NCBI RefSeq assembly: GCF_002750975.1
Contig: NZ_PEJS01000002.1
Span: forward strand, 1 to 64,000
Direction: 5' to 3'
DNA: 64,000 nt
From: Stenotrophomonas indicatrix
GTDB lineage: Bacteria > Pseudomonadota > Gammaproteobacteria > Xanthomonadales > Xanthomonadaceae
Positions 53,993 through 63,542 of the stretch are shown here, piece after piece (the stretch's first letter is position 1; each line of letters starts with the position of its first letter). Under the pieces are notes generated by a model. That model saw nothing but the letters and a program-made list of their open reading frames with translations, made no database searches and was not told the origin of the DNA. Made by a program: the position numbers and the translations under genes.

Positions 53993-54060
53993 TGCAACTT
54001 CCCCAAGCGGTTTGTGATGGGCGTCAGTATGCGGCGGGAATGTGACAGGTTGGGGGAGCT

Positions 54061-54090
54061 GGGGTCGGATCCCCGAAGGGGCTCCGACCC
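54061..54090 (-). repeat. Hairpin repeat, GGGTC...CCCCTTCGGGG type, copy 1
   Basis: The minus strand reads GGGTCGGAGCCCC-TTC-GGGGATCCGACCC, a 13-arm stem with one mismatch. A related copy in opposite orientation lies at 55091-55121, so the BRCT gene is bracketed by an inverted pair. Confidence 0.7.
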
Positions 54091-54097
54091 GGCATCC

Positions 54098-54985
54098 TCA
54101 GTCAACCAAGGCGTCGTGGAAATCACGCTCATGGACAATCATGATCCGGAGTCCTTCCTTGCGCAGTTCCACTGCGCGTTCCACCTTGCGACCGTAGCAG
54201 GCGTAACTCCAGCAGGGATTTCCCTCAGCGCCGATCACCAGGTAGTCCACCTTCTTCGATGGTGCACTGTGCACCCGTCCTCCTCGTGCCGTCACCAGCG
54301 CGTGGATATCGGCGCGTGACCCTCGGGACGAAGCACCCGTGAAACAGAATCCCTTCTCTTCGAAATGGATTTCGGGAGCCACCGCGCAAAGCCCGACCAG
54401 ACTTCCGGCGATCTGCAACGACGGATCGGTCAGGGTGCGGTCGTCGCCCAAGGCGATGAACTCGCTGAAGAACTGGCGAAGCAGATCCTGTTCTTGGCCA
54501 TCCACCACGCCATCAGTCAGCACCTTGGCCACCAGGTGTCCGATTTCATCGTAAGGCCAGCATCCCTGCAGATGGACATGCTCTTCCATCCAGTCCGAGA
54601 GGCCACGCAACTCGGTTTCCGAAACGCGGCCGTCAGCGATGATGCCGCCCAGCACAGCATGCAACCGCTGGAGATCGGCCGTAGTAGCGTTGACCCGATC
54701 ACTTGAACGCATCCGGTCGATCAACCATCGCAGGTCTTCCACCGCATCTTCGTCCATGCGGCCCTCGCCAAGCGCGCGCTCGACCACCGGCATCAGTTCG
54801 GTGAAGGGGTGCTGTTGGCGCTGATGAAGATGATCCTGGATCCAATGAGCCAGGAAGCGGCGTTCATCGGCGTTGATCTCCCCATCAATGGAGATCCCTT
54901 CGATGATGCCCGCCAGCGAGTTCAGTGCACGGGTGAGCTGCGCCGGGCTGGTGAAGTGGACGTAAGAAACATGGTCCTGATGCAT
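54098..54985 (-). CDS. TerB-like and BRCT-domain protein
   Basis: This 295-residue soluble protein has three acidic helical repeats resembling TerB-type modules (IDGEINADERRFLAHWI, ADGRVSETELRGLSDWM, TDGVVDGQEQDLLRQFF). A C-terminal BRCT domain follows (from about residue 205, EKGFCFTGASSRGSRADIHALVTARGGRV, ending with KVDYLVIGAEGNPCWSYACYGRKVERAVEL). That BRCT half resembles those of DNA ligase LigA and phage or exonuclease-linked proteins, suggesting a role in DNA damage or a metal-linked response, but no function is known. The ATG at 54985 has AAAGGA 7 bases upstream, better than the ATG at 55042. Its GC content looks lower than that of its neighbours, a sign of transfer. Confidence 0.75.
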   Translation of the reverse strand: MHQDHVSYVHFTSPAQLTRALNSLAGIIEGISIDGEINADERRFLAHWIQDHLHQRQQHPFTELMPVVERALGEGRMDEDAVEDLRWLIDRMRSSDRVNATTADLQRLHAVLGGIIADGRVSETELRGLSDWMEEHVHLQGCWPYDEIGHLVAKVLTDGVVDGQEQDLLRQFFSEFIALGDDRTLTDPSLQIAGSLVGLCAVAPEIHFEEKGFCFTGASSRGSRADIHALVTARGGRVHSAPSKKVDYLVIGAEGNPCWSYACYGRKVERAVELRKEGLRIMIVHERDFHDALVD

Positions 54986-55090
54986 CTGCAGTTCCTTTGC
55001 CAGAGTTTCCTTCACGCTAGCGTGGTCGGAGCAGGTACTCAAGCGTGCCCGGCAAGGTTCTGGAATATTGGGACGATCGCGTCATTTTGT

Positions 55091-55121
55091 GGGGTCAAAG
55101 CCCCTTCGGGGATCTCACCCC
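55091..55121 (+). repeat. Hairpin repeat, GGGTC...CCCCTTCGGGG type, copy 2
   Basis: GGGGTCAAAGCCCC-TTC-GGGGATCTCACCCC is related to the copy at 54061-54090 but with a partly mispaired stem centre. It lies between the BRCT gene and mnmE. Confidence 0.65.
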
Positions 55122-55142
55122 GAGGAGCTCGTTTGGCTGGAT

Positions 55143-55165
55143 TGCCGGCCAGCGGCCGGCTCTAC
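55143..55165 (-). repeat. SMAG/REP palindrome, GCCGGCC type
   Basis: TGCCGGCCAGCGGCCGGCTCTAC, with GTAG on the minus strand, lies 7 bases before the mnmE stop codon. Confidence 0.85.
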
Positions 55166-55172
55166 CAAGGCA

Positions 55173-56522
55173 CTACTTGCCGATGCAGAAGCTGGAAAAA
55201 ATCCGACCCAGCAGGTCATCGGCACTCATCTGCCCGGTGATTTCGCCCAGCGCGTCGTGCGCCAGACGCAGCTCCTCGGCCGCAAGCTCCAGGTGCTCGT
55301 GCACCAGCTCGCCATCCGCCCGCTGCGCGTGTTCCTGCGCGCGCTCGATCGCATCGACGTGGCGGGTACGTGCGGAGAATTCGCCCTCCACCTGCTCCCC
55401 TGCCCCGGCCGAAGCGATCGAACGCAGGCGCGCATGCAGCTCGTCCAGTCCCGCGCCGGTGGCAGCGGAGACGAACACGCGGTCCGGGTCGTCCCGCACC
55501 GGCATCGCATCCAACAGATCCGACTTGTTGTGGATGTAGACCTTGTGCGGCACCGCCAGTACCGCTTCGCCGATCGCGGCTTCGCCGGCTGCCGGATCGC
55601 GTGCATCCAGCACGATCAACGCCAGGTCGGTGCGCTCGATCTCCGCGCGCGCGCGACGCATGCCTTCGCGTTCGATGGCATCGCCACCGTCGCGCAGGCC
55701 GGCGGTATCGACCAGGGTCAGTTCCAGCCCATCCAGGCGGATGGTCTCGCGCAGCGTGTCACGGGTCGTGCCGGCGATGTCGGTGACGATGGCACGCTCG
55801 CTACCGGCCAGCGCGTTCAACAGCGAACTCTTGCCGGCATTCGGTGGGCCGATCAGCACCGCATGCAGGCCATCGCGCAGACGACGGCCACGCTCTGCGT
55901 CGCGACGCAGCAGGGCCAGATCGCTGCGCGCTTGTTCCAGGCCACGCCGCACCTGTGCACCGCCGAGTGTATCCAGCGGTTCGTCGGCGAAATCGATGGC
56001 CGCTTCCACGTGGATGCGCAGCAGCACCAGCTGTTCGACCACCGCCTCGATGCGGCGCGAGAACACACCGTCCAGCGAGCGTCGTGCTGCGCGCGCCGCT
56101 CGGTTGTCACCGGCCGCGATCAGATCGGCGATGGCTTCGGCCTGTGCCAGGTCGAGCTTGCCGTTGAGAAACGCGCGCTCACTGAACTCGCCGGGCCGCG
56201 CCTGCCGCGCCCCCAATGCGATGCAGCGTGCGACCAGTTGCTGCAGCAGTACCGGGCTGCCATGGCCCTGCAGTTCCACCACTTCTTCGCCGGTGAAGCT
56301 GTTCGGCGCCGGGAACCACAACACGATGCCATCGTCGATCACTTCACCGTCTGCATCGCGCAGGCGCGCGTAGTGCGCATGCCGCGGGCGCAACGTCGGT
56401 GCGCCGAGTGCGTTGGCAATGGCTGCGGCACGCGGGCCTGACAGGCGCAGCAGGCCCACGCCGCCCGCGCCGGGCGCGCTGGCAATGGCCACGATGGTCT
56501 CGGTGCGCTTCATATCGTTCAT
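55173..56522 (-). CDS. mnmE: tRNA-modifying GTPase MnmE (TrmE)
   Basis: MnmE with MnmG adds the 5-carboxymethylaminomethyl group to wobble uridine of certain tRNAs. The 449-residue protein has the N-terminal tetrahydrofolate-binding domain ([20 protein letters not shown]). The GTPase domain has G1 [25 protein letters not shown] and VDTAGLRD, and the protein ends in the conserved FCIGK with its catalytic cysteine. It starts 3 bases after the stop of the deacetylase-caspase lipoprotein gene, so the two are cotranscribed. Usually mnmE follows yidC directly. An ATG at 56513 is also possible. Confidence 0.96.
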   Translation of the reverse strand: MNDMKRTETIVAIASAPGAGGVGLLRLSGPRAAAIANALGAPTLRPRHAHYARLRDADGEVIDDGIVLWFPAPNSFTGEEVVELQGHGSPVLLQQLVARCIALGARQARPGEFSERAFLNGKLDLAQAEAIADLIAAGDNRAARAARRSLDGVFSRRIEAVVEQLVLLRIHVEAAIDFADEPLDTLGGAQVRRGLEQARSDLALLRRDAERGRRLRDGLHAVLIGPPNAGKSSLLNALAGSERAIVTDIAGTTRDTLRETIRLDGLELTLVDTAGLRDGGDAIEREGMRRARAEIERTDLALIVLDARDPAAGEAAIGEAVLAVPHKVYIHNKSDLLDAMPVRDDPDRVFVSAATGAGLDELHARLRSIASAGAGEQVEGEFSARTRHVDAIERAQEHAQRADGELVHEHLELAAEELRLAHDALGEITGQMSADDLLGRIFSSFCIGK

Positions 56523-56525
56523 CGC

Positions 56526-59195
56526 TCAGAGCTTCTCCAGCTGCGCGCGGGCCTGCGCCGCACCACTGCCCTGCGGCTGCAGCGCCAGGTAGGTGGTGTA
56601 GGCCTGCTTCGCCTTGGCCTTGTCGCCTGCGTGGAAGTACGCGTCACCCAGATTCAGATGGGCCACCGCGCGTGACGGATCGATCTTCAGTGTGTTCTCC
56701 AGCCAGCGCGCCGCTTCGGCGTAGCGCTGCTGGCGGTAGTAGACGAAGCCGAGATTGTTGGCCGCCTGGGCAAAATCCGGGCGCAGCTTCAGTGCCTCGG
56801 CGAACTGCACGGCGGCTTCGTCGTAGCGCTTCTCGCGGTACAGCTGCAGGCCACGGTCGTTGGCCTGCTGCGAGCGCTGGCGGTCCGAGGCCGGTCCGGC
56901 CGTCGGCACCACCAGCTTGGCCTTGCCGCCCTGCAGGTCGGCCACGGTCACTGGCGCTTCGCTGTTCTTGGCGTCCTGGGCAGCGTCGACCTTGTTGTTC
57001 AGGGCGATCGCATCGGCAGTCAGCTGGCGCGTATCGGCGTTGAGGTATTCCTGGCTGTCCGGCACCTGGAACACGAACTCGCCCCCCTGCGAGCCGGGCA
57101 GGCTGCCGAACGCCGGCGTCTGTTGCGAGACCGCCGACACCGCCGGCGCCACATAGGCGGCCAGCTCGGTACCGGTGATCAGGCCATCGCCATTGAGATC
57201 GCCCTTGCCAGCCAATGCCTGCAGCAGCACCCAGGTAAACACCGAGTGGCCGTTCGGGCCGGCATCGGCCACCTGCTGGTCGGCACCGCCGGCGGTCAGC
57301 ATCTGCCGCGCGCTGCGGCGTGCGTTCTCGCGCAGGAACGACGATGACGACGGGCCGCCGCGGGTCAGACCCAGACCGCTGTAGCAGGCATCCATCACGA
57401 ACATCACATGCTTGGCCTGCATGCTCTCGGCGATGTTCTGGATGTCGGTCATCGCGATGGCATCGGTGGCGAATTCCTTCGGGTCCGAATCAACCGGAAT
57501 GATGTAGCCGAGGTCGCGCCCGGATGCCAGCTGACGGGTAGCACCGTGGCCGGCGAAGAACACGAACACGCGATCATTCCTGCCGGTGCGGTCGTCGGAC
57601 AGCCGGTCGTGGAAGGCGGCCAGGATGTTGTTGCGGGTGGCCTGCTCGTTCTTCAGCACGATCACCTGCGAGGACGGGAAGCCGAACTGCCCGGTCAGCG
57701 TATCGGCCACGGCCTGGGCATCGTGGCTGGCGTATTCCAGCTTCGGCCACTTGGCGTAGTTGTCGATGCCGACCACGATCGCCCACGATTTTTCATAGCC
57801 GGTGGTGACGGTAGCATCGCGGTCGCTGCCCTTGCGCGGTCGGGCGACGCTGAAGTCGCGGCCATTCCAGCCGGCGAACTGGTAGCCGTCGGCGATCAGC
57901 CGGTCCAGGATCTGCGGCAGTGCCTTCACCGCGCGGTCGTGGATATCGTGGAACAGGATGATGCCGCGCTGTTCCTTGTTCACCTGGTCGAGCACGCGCT
58001 GCACGATCGATTCGGGCACCGGGTCGGCCCAGTCCATCGAATCGATGTTCCACATGATCGACTTCAGGCCCGCCTCGTTGAGCAGCTGCAGGCCTTCGGC
58101 GTTGCGTGCGCCATACGGGAAGCGGAACAGCGGCGCGCGCTTGCTGTCCACGTCCTTCAGCAGGGTGTCGGTGTCCAGCACCTGCTGGCGCAGCGCATCG
58201 CCGGTGGTGCGCGACAGCTGCGCATGGGTCAGGCTGTGGTTGCCGACGGCGTAGCCCTCTTCCATCAGGTTGCGGCTGATCTTCGCCATCGGCCCAAGGC
58301 TGACCTTGCCGTCGGTGTCGACCTTGCCCAGGTTGCGACCGACCTCGAAGAACACGCCCGGTACGTCGTAGCGCTTGAGGATGGCCACCACTTCATCGGT
58401 ATAGGCCTTGTGCGGGCCATCGTCGAAGGTCAGCACCACCGTCTTCGGCGGCAGGTCGCGGCCGAAAATCTCGCGGTCGCTGTCCTTCATCGACATCGGG
58501 TACGGCTCGATCACGCCGTAGTCGCGCAGGATCGCTTCGCGGCTGTAGTCCTTGTGCAGGTGCGCGATGTAGTCGTCCCACTTCTCGCGCTTCAGTTCGA
58601 TGGCACGGGTGCGCTCGAAGCGGCTGAAGATGCGGGTCAGTTCCTGGTTGTAGTTGCGCTCGATCTCGTCCAGCGCCTCCAGGTCTTCACCGATGCGCTG
58701 GTGCAGCTTCACCGCCGGCAACGAGGAATCGGCGCCGATGCGTTCGTGCAGGTCACGCAGCACCTCGCGGAACGCCAGGCGATCGGCATCGAACAGTTCG
58801 GGCGCCGACTCGATGTAATCCAGCACCGTGCCCAGGGTAGCGAAGCGCTGCGGGCTGGTGCCGCGCAGCAGGGTGTCGAACTGCGTGGCAATGGCGCCGC
58901 GCTGTTCCAGGCCATCGTGGAACAGCTGCTGGCCGATGCGGGTGGAGGTGGTGCGATCGGCCGCGGACTGCTGTTCCTCATCGGCCAGCAGGACGATGAT
59001 CCGTCGATAGCCGTCGAGCTGCTTCTGCAGTGCGCCCAGCAACGGCGCGGCGGCCGGGTCGGCGGCAGCGGCAGCCTGTGCGCTCGGCTGGGTAACCGCC
59101 GCCGGTGCCTGCGCGTCGTTGTCGCCACAGCCAGCCACGAGCAGGGTCAACAGCAGGCTGGGCAGAAACAGGCGGAACGACGGCGCACGCGGCAT
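56526..59195 (-). CDS. Lipoprotein fusing NodB polysaccharide deacetylase, caspase-like and TPR domains
   Basis: This is an 889-residue lipoprotein with cleavage motif VAGC at Cys23. A helical region (about 50-230) leads to a NodB-type carbohydrate esterase domain (about 250-440) with TFDDGPH, GNHSLTH and RFPYG metal and catalytic motifs. A caspase-like peptidase C14 domain follows (about 465-720) with the His550 motif FFAGHG and the Cys604 motif MDACYSG. An EF-hand-like GDLNGDGLITGTEL lies inside that domain. Two or three TPR repeats (about 770-880) end the protein. It should sit on the membrane facing the periplasm and could act on peptidoglycan or other sugar polymers. The joint role is unknown. 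The ATG at 59195 is used. A TTG at 59210 is an alternative. It is cotranscribed with mnmE, and a terminator separates it from yidC. Confidence 0.85.
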   Translation of the reverse strand: MPRAPSFRLFLPSLLLTLLVAGCGDNDAQAPAAVTQPSAQAAAAADPAAAPLLGALQKQLDGYRRIIVLLADEEQQSAADRTTSTRIGQQLFHDGLEQRGAIATQFDTLLRGTSPQRFATLGTVLDYIESAPELFDADRLAFREVLRDLHERIGADSSLPAVKLHQRIGEDLEALDEIERNYNQELTRIFSRFERTRAIELKREKWDDYIAHLHKDYSREAILRDYGVIEPYPMSMKDSDREIFGRDLPPKTVVLTFDDGPHKAYTDEVVAILKRYDVPGVFFEVGRNLGKVDTDGKVSLGPMAKISRNLMEEGYAVGNHSLTHAQLSRTTGDALRQQVLDTDTLLKDVDSKRAPLFRFPYGARNAEGLQLLNEAGLKSIMWNIDSMDWADPVPESIVQRVLDQVNKEQRGIILFHDIHDRAVKALPQILDRLIADGYQFAGWNGRDFSVARPRKGSDRDATVTTGYEKSWAIVVGIDNYAKWPKLEYASHDAQAVADTLTGQFGFPSSQVIVLKNEQATRNNILAAFHDRLSDDRTGRNDRVFVFFAGHGATRQLASGRDLGYIIPVDSDPKEFATDAIAMTDIQNIAESMQAKHVMFVMDACYSGLGLTRGGPSSSSFLRENARRSARQMLTAGGADQQVADAGPNGHSVFTWVLLQALAGKGDLNGDGLITGTELAAYVAPAVSAVSQQTPAFGSLPGSQGGEFVFQVPDSQEYLNADTRQLTADAIALNNKVDAAQDAKNSEAPVTVADLQGGKAKLVVPTAGPASDRQRSQQANDRGLQLYREKRYDEAAVQFAEALKLRPDFAQAANNLGFVYYRQQRYAEAARWLENTLKIDPSRAVAHLNLGDAYFHAGDKAKAKQAYTTYLALQPQGSGAAQARAQLEKL

Positions 59196-59248
59196 GGCGG
59201 ACTCGAACAAAGGGGAATGGTGTGCCGGCGATTCTAACGCCGCATGCG

Positions 59249-59274
59249 AAAAGCCCGCCTTGCGGCGGGCCTTT
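59249..59274 (-). terminator. Rho-independent terminator after yidC
   Basis: On the minus strand GCCCGCC-GCAA-GGCGGGC is followed by TTTT. It closes the rpmH-rnpA-yidC unit and lies just before the start of the deacetylase-caspase gene, which therefore needs its own promoter. Confidence 0.85.
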
Positions 59275-59282
59275 GCTGGGTC

Positions 59283-59305
59283 AGCCGGCCAGCGGCCGGC
59301 TCTAC
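59283..59305 (-). repeat. SMAG/REP palindrome, GCCGGCC type
   Basis: AGCCGGCCAGCGGCCGGCTCTAC, with GTAG on the minus strand, lies between the yidC stop codon and the terminator. It would be within the 3' end of the yidC message. Confidence 0.85.
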
Positions 59306-59324
59306 CCGTCGGCGCAGACGCGCC

Positions 59325-61040
59325 TTACTTTTTCTTGGCCGGAGCGGTGGCTGCCGTGGCCGGCACCGGATCGCTGCCGTGGCGCTTGGTCATCCACCAC
59401 TGCTGCAGCAGGCCCAGGCCACCGTTGACCACCCAGTACAGCACCAGGCCGGACGGCATGAAGGCCATCATGACGCCGAACACCAGCGGCATGAACTGCA
59501 TCATCTTCTGCTGCATCGGGTCCATGCCCGGTGCCGGCGTCAGCTTCTGGGTGAACCACATCACCGCTACGTTGATCACCGGCAGGATGAAGTACGGGTC
59601 ACGGGCGGTCAGGTCCTGGATCCAGCCGAACCAGGGCGCCTGGCGCAGTTCGACCGATTCCACCAGCACCCAGTACAGGGCGAAGAAGATCGGCATCTGG
59701 ATGAGGATCGGCAGACAGCCGCCCATCGGATTGATCTTTTCCTTCTTGTACAGCTCCATCATCGCGGTCTGGAACTTCTGGCGGTCATCGCCATAGCGTT
59801 CCTTCAGCTGTGCGATGCGCGGCTGGAAGCGACGCATCTTGGCGCCACTCTTGTACTGCGTCGCCGACAGCGGGTACAGCACGATCTTCAGCAGCACCAC
59901 CAGGCCGACGATGGCCCAGCCCCAGTTGCCCACCAGCTTGTGCACCTGGTTGAGCACCCAGAACAGGCCCTGGCCGATCACCGCCATCATCGAGAAGCGG
60001 CTGTAGTCGACCACACGGTCCAGACCCGGCACGTCTTCCTTGGCGATCAGGTTGACCAGCTTCGGGCCGACCCACAGGCGGGCCTCGGTGCTGGTGGACT
60101 GGCCCGGGGCCACGGTGAAGGCCGGGCCACGCGCTTCGATCAGGTCACGACCGGCCACCTGCGACAGCACGTAGTGTGCGGTCTGGTCCTTCTGCGGGAT
60201 CCAGGCGGTGAAGAAGTGGTGCTGCAGCATCGCCAGCCAGCCGCCGGTGATGTTCTGGTTCAGCGCGCCATCGTCCAGGTAATCCTTGAACGCACGACGC
60301 TGGTACTTCTTGTCGTTGTCGTACCAGGTGGCACCGTTGAAGCTGAACGAGTCCGGGTTGGTCATGCTCCGCGACAGGATCGTCGGGCTGCGGTCCAGGG
60401 TGCGGTAGACGTAGCCGTTCCACGGCGCGGCGCCAGCATTGCTGACTTCATCCTTGAAGCGGATCGCATACTCGTTGCGGCCCACGATCAGGGTGCGCTT
60501 GATGGTCACGCCGTTGTCGGCGGTCCATACGAACGGAACCTGCAGTTCGTTCTGGCCCTTGGCCAGCACGAAGTCGCGGGTGTCACCGACCAGCTTGAAG
60601 CCGTCGGCACCCGGCACCGGGGTGTTCTTGTCTTCGCTGGCCCAGCCGCTGATCGCGCTGTAGGGATGCGCGGGATCTTCGGTCAGCAGGCGCACCGGCG
60701 GGCTGCCTTCGTCCTTGCTCTGCGGGAACTGCAGCAGTTCGGCGTCGAGTACGCGGCCGCCATCGAGCTTCAGGCGCAGCACGTCGGTGGTGATGGTCAC
60801 GGTCTGTGCGGACGGGGTGGCGCTGGCCTGGGCCTGTGCAGCGGCCTGACCCGGGACACCGGGAACCTGTGCGCTGGGGATGCTGCCCGGGGACGCGCCG
60901 GGGACGCTCTGGGCGGCGGCCGGGGCCGAGCTGGTCGTCGGCGCCGGGGTCGGGGCGGACTTCTCACGGCTCCACTCCATCCACAGCAGCACGGCCACCA
61001 TCAGCCAGGCAAAGATCAGGAAAACACGGGTCTGGTTCAT
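59325..61040 (-). CDS. yidC: Membrane protein insertase YidC
   Basis: YidC inserts and folds inner-membrane proteins, alone or with SecYEG. The 571-residue protein has an N-terminal membrane anchor (about residues 5-20) and a proline/alanine-rich linker. A large periplasmic domain (about 75-330) precedes a five-segment core with the conserved [33 protein letters not shown] [15 protein letters not shown] and the C-terminal [15 protein letters not shown]. The ATG at 61040 shares one base with the rnpA stop. No yidD lies between rnpA and yidC. Confidence 0.97.
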   Translation of the reverse strand: MNQTRVFLIFAWLMVAVLLWMEWSREKSAPTPAPTTSSAPAAAQSVPGASPGSIPSAQVPGVPGQAAAQAQASATPSAQTVTITTDVLRLKLDGGRVLDAELLQFPQSKDEGSPPVRLLTEDPAHPYSAISGWASEDKNTPVPGADGFKLVGDTRDFVLAKGQNELQVPFVWTADNGVTIKRTLIVGRNEYAIRFKDEVSNAGAAPWNGYVYRTLDRSPTILSRSMTNPDSFSFNGATWYDNDKKYQRRAFKDYLDDGALNQNITGGWLAMLQHHFFTAWIPQKDQTAHYVLSQVAGRDLIEARGPAFTVAPGQSTSTEARLWVGPKLVNLIAKEDVPGLDRVVDYSRFSMMAVIGQGLFWVLNQVHKLVGNWGWAIVGLVVLLKIVLYPLSATQYKSGAKMRRFQPRIAQLKERYGDDRQKFQTAMMELYKKEKINPMGGCLPILIQMPIFFALYWVLVESVELRQAPWFGWIQDLTARDPYFILPVINVAVMWFTQKLTPAPGMDPMQQKMMQFMPLVFGVMMAFMPSGLVLYWVVNGGLGLLQQWWMTKRHGSDPVPATAATAPAKKK

Positions 61041-61498
61041 CAGCAGGCAGGCTCAGCGGGGCCGGGACGCGGTGCCGGCTCGGTGACGGAGGAAATGGCA
61101 ATGCCATCAGGCGGCGGCATTGTGCCGTCCACGCCCGGCGCGGGCAATGCGCGCAGGCGCCGCAGCAGGCGCAGGAAGGCCTGGCGGATATCTTCGTTGC
61201 TGGCATGACGCGCAGCAGTACGAGCCACGACGACGAAGTCGCCTGGCTGTATGTCGGTTCGTGTCTGACGCAAGGCGTCGCGCAGGACGCGCTTGATCCG
61301 GTTACGCCCAACGGCGTGAGGATCGACCTTGCGGGAAACCGCCAGACCCAGCCTGGCCGGCCGGTCAGCCGGTAGCCAGTGCAGGGTCATCAGCGGATCG
61401 GACACACGGCGGGCGCCGTTGAAGACCGTTGAATATTCGGCACGCGTGCGAACCCGCGCAGAGCGAGGGAATCGCTTGCGCGGGTCTGCAGTATTCAC
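61040..61498 (-). CDS. rnpA: Ribonuclease P protein component RnpA
   Basis: RnpA is the protein subunit of RNase P, which trims tRNA 5' leaders. The 152-residue protein has the family signature [16 protein letters not shown] and the early [17 protein letters not shown]. It has a C-terminal proline-rich extension of about 30 residues beyond the usual 115-120. A GTG at 61498 is taken as the start because it gives the family's [11 protein letters not shown]-terminus. An ATG at 61534 lies further upstream, nearly touching rpmH. It is the middle gene of rpmH-rnpA-yidC. Confidence 0.92.
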   Translation of the reverse strand: MNTADPRKRFPRSARVRTRAEYSTVFNGARRVSDPLMTLHWLPADRPARLGLAVSRKVDPHAVGRNRIKRVLRDALRQTRTDIQPGDFVVVARTAARHASNEDIRQAFLRLLRRLRALPAPGVDGTMPPPDGIAISSVTEPAPRPGPAEPAC

Positions 61499-61539
61499 TG
61501 TCGAATGGATTGCGTCTGCCGCTGGATGCGGCATGGCAA

Positions 61540-61680
61540 TCAGGCGCTCAGGACTTTGCGGCCCTTGGCGCGGCGACGCGACAGGATCTTGCGGCCGTCA
61601 GCGGTCTTCATACGGGCACGGAAGCCGTGGTCGCGCTTACGCTTGAGGTTGCTGGGCTGGAAGGTGCGCTTGGTGGCCAT
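61540..61680 (-). CDS. rpmH: 50S ribosomal protein L34
   Basis: This 46-residue highly basic protein reads [20 protein letters not shown] at its start and ends KGRKVLSA, the standard L34 sequence. It is the first gene of the operon with rnpA and yidC, read leftwards from the origin, and has a strong promoter 39 bases upstream of its start codon. It was too short to be obvious among the longer reading frames of the region. Confidence 0.98.
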   Translation of the reverse strand: MATKRTFQPSNLKRKRDHGFRARMKTADGRKILSRRRAKGRKVLSA

Positions 61681-61718
61681 GTGGGCCTCTCGTATGAATG
61701 GGACGGAAAGAACCGGAA

Positions 61719-61748
61719 ATTTTAGAGAGGTGTCCCCCCTCCCGTCAA
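61719..61748 (-). promoter_or_regulatory. rpmH promoter
   Basis: On the minus strand there is TTGACG (61743-61748), an 18-nt spacer and TAAAAT (61719-61724). The transcript would begin about 30 bases before the rpmH ATG. Confidence 0.75.
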
Positions 61749-61788
61749 CCCCTGTCTGCTACGCCAATTCACCGGGCTGTGCAATAGC

Positions 61789-61809
61789 TGTGGATCTTTT
61801 TGTGAATAA
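61789..61809 (-). promoter_or_regulatory. DnaA-box-like sites upstream of dnaA
   Basis: TGTGAATAA (61801-61809) is TTATTCACA on the minus strand and fits the DnaA-box consensus TTWTNCACA. TGTGGATCT (61789-61797) is a weaker match. They lie in the 254-bp rpmH-dnaA gap and could serve dnaA autoregulation or origin function. No convincing dnaA -35/-10 pair was seen. Confidence 0.55.
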
Positions 61810-61934
61810 GTAGGGGACAAGCATTCCGAAGGCGGGCGCTCGGTGGTAGGCTGAGCCATCCATTTCCCCCCTTTCAGGCCTGTGTTTGGGCGCCTTTTCG
61901 CGCCTATGCATCGGCCACCGGACAATTATTGCTG

Positions 61935-63266
61935 ATGGATGCCTGGTCACGTAGTCTCGAGCGACTCGAGGCGGAGTTCCCGCCCGAGGATGTTCACACC
62001 TGGTTGAAGCCGCTGCAGGCAGATCTGCGCGCTGACAGCCTGGTGCTGTATGCACCGAATGCCTTCATTGTCGATCAGGTGCGCGAACTGTACCTGCCGC
62101 GGATCCGCGAGCTGGTCACCCACTTTGCCGGTTTCGGCGACGTATTTCTTGAAATCGGCTCGCGTCCGCGGCCCGTGGACGCGCAGATCGCGCCGGTTTC
62201 CAGCCATTCGGCGCAGGCGCCGGTGCAGCCGCAGGTTCCCTTTGCCGGCAACCTGGACAACCACTACACCTTCGCCAACTTCGTGGAAGGCCGCAGCAAC
62301 CAGCTGGGCCTGGCCGCAGCATTCCAGGCGGCGCAGAAGCCGGGCGACCGCGCGCACAATCCGCTGCTGCTGTACGGGGGCACCGGCCTGGGCAAGACCC
62401 ACCTGATGTTCGCCGCCGGCAACGCGATGCGTCAGGCCAATCCGGCCGCCAAGGTGCTGTACCTGCGTTCGGAACAGTTCTTCAGCGCGATGATCCGGGC
62501 CTTGCAGGAAAAGACCATGGATCAGTTCAAGCGCCAGTTCCAGCAGGTCGACGCGCTGCTGATCGATGACATCCAGTTCTTCGCCGGCAAGGATCGCACC
62601 CAGGAAGAGTTCTTCCACACCTTCAACGCGTTGTTCGATGGCAAGCAGCAGATCATCCTGACCTGCGACCGCTATCCGCGCGAAGTCGAAGGCCTGGAAG
62701 CGCGCCTGAAGTCGCGGCTTGCCTGGGGCCTGTCGGTCGCCATCGAGCCGCCGGACTTCGAGACCCGCGCTGCGATCGTGCTGGCCAAGGCCCGCGAGCG
62801 TGGTGCCGAGATTCCCGATGACGTTGCGTTCCTGATTGCCAAGAAGATGCGCTCCAATGTGCGCGACCTCGAGGGTGCGCTGAATACCCTGACCGCCCGC
62901 GCCAATTTCACCGGCCGTGCGATCACCACCGAATTCGCCCAGGAAACCCTGCGCGACCTGCTGCGCGCCCAGCAGCAGGCGATCAGCATTCCCAACATCC
63001 AGAAAACCGTTGCCGATTACTACGGGCTGCAGATCAAGGATCTGCTGTCCAAGCGTCGGACCCGGTCGCTGGCGCGTCCGCGCCAGGTTGCCATGGCGCT
63101 GACCAAGGAACTGACCGAACACAGCCTGCCCGAAATCGGCGACGCCTTTGCCGGTCGCGATCACACCACGGTGCTGCATGCCTGCCGGCAGATCCGCACC
63201 CTGATGGAAGCCGACGGCAAGCTCCGCGAGGACTGGGACAAGCTGATCCGGAAGCTGAGCGAATGA
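61935..63266 (+). CDS. dnaA: Chromosomal replication initiator DnaA
   Basis: DnaA binds the origin and opens the duplex to start replication. The 443-residue protein has the N-terminal helicase-interaction domain ([25 protein letters not shown]), a short linker, and the AAA+ domain with [14 protein letters not shown] and [20 protein letters not shown]. The C-terminal DNA-binding domain has [25 protein letters not shown] and the DnaA signature [14 protein letters not shown]. The ATG at 61935 gives the usual MDAW start. A TTG two codons earlier is less likely. Confidence 0.98.
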   Translation: MDAWSRSLERLEAEFPPEDVHTWLKPLQADLRADSLVLYAPNAFIVDQVRELYLPRIRELVTHFAGFGDVFLEIGSRPRPVDAQIAPVSSHSAQAPVQPQVPFAGNLDNHYTFANFVEGRSNQLGLAAAFQAAQKPGDRAHNPLLLYGGTGLGKTHLMFAAGNAMRQANPAAKVLYLRSEQFFSAMIRALQEKTMDQFKRQFQQVDALLIDDIQFFAGKDRTQEEFFHTFNALFDGKQQIILTCDRYPREVEGLEARLKSRLAWGLSVAIEPPDFETRAAIVLAKARERGAEIPDDVAFLIAKKMRSNVRDLEGALNTLTARANFTGRAITTEFAQETLRDLLRAQQQAISIPNIQKTVADYYGLQIKDLLSKRRTRSLARPRQVAMALTKELTEHSLPEIGDAFAGRDHTTVLHACRQIRTLMEADGKLREDWDKLIRKLSE

Positions 63267-63542
63267 TGCACGTACGCCGATGAGGCGTCACCGCATAAAA
63301 CGGTGCAGAATCCGGTAGCAAGCGCGGGACAGGGTGTGGATAAAAATGCCGTTGGATTTCCCGGAAGATTTATCCACAGCTTTCCCCACCCCTTGGGGGC
63401 TGGTAATGCAGAGGGTTTCGAAGCCTGAAACCCTTTTGTTTACAAAGACTTAGCTGTGTTTTCCAGCGATTCTGGCTCTACCAGCACCACCAAGCTTTTG
63501 ATTTATTCCACATTTTTTTAAAGCATAGGGGCACGGAACCAC
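63267..63542. other. dnaA-dnaN intergenic region, probable oriC part
   Basis: This 276-bp gap holds two perfect DnaA boxes in opposite orientation: TGTGGATAA (63335-63343) and TTATCCACA (63370-63378). It also holds a near box TTATTCCACA (63503-63512), a palindrome TTTGTTTACAAA (63435-63446) and an AT-rich run (63498-63531) that could serve as an unwinding element. Origins in this family lie around dnaA. Only a few strong boxes are visible, so the full origin may also include the rpmH-dnaA gap. Confidence 0.65.

Noticed and set aside
54061..54090. Hairpin as a Rho-independent terminator of the BRCT gene.
   Set aside because: No run of T follows on the minus strand, and a related copy lies upstream of the gene.
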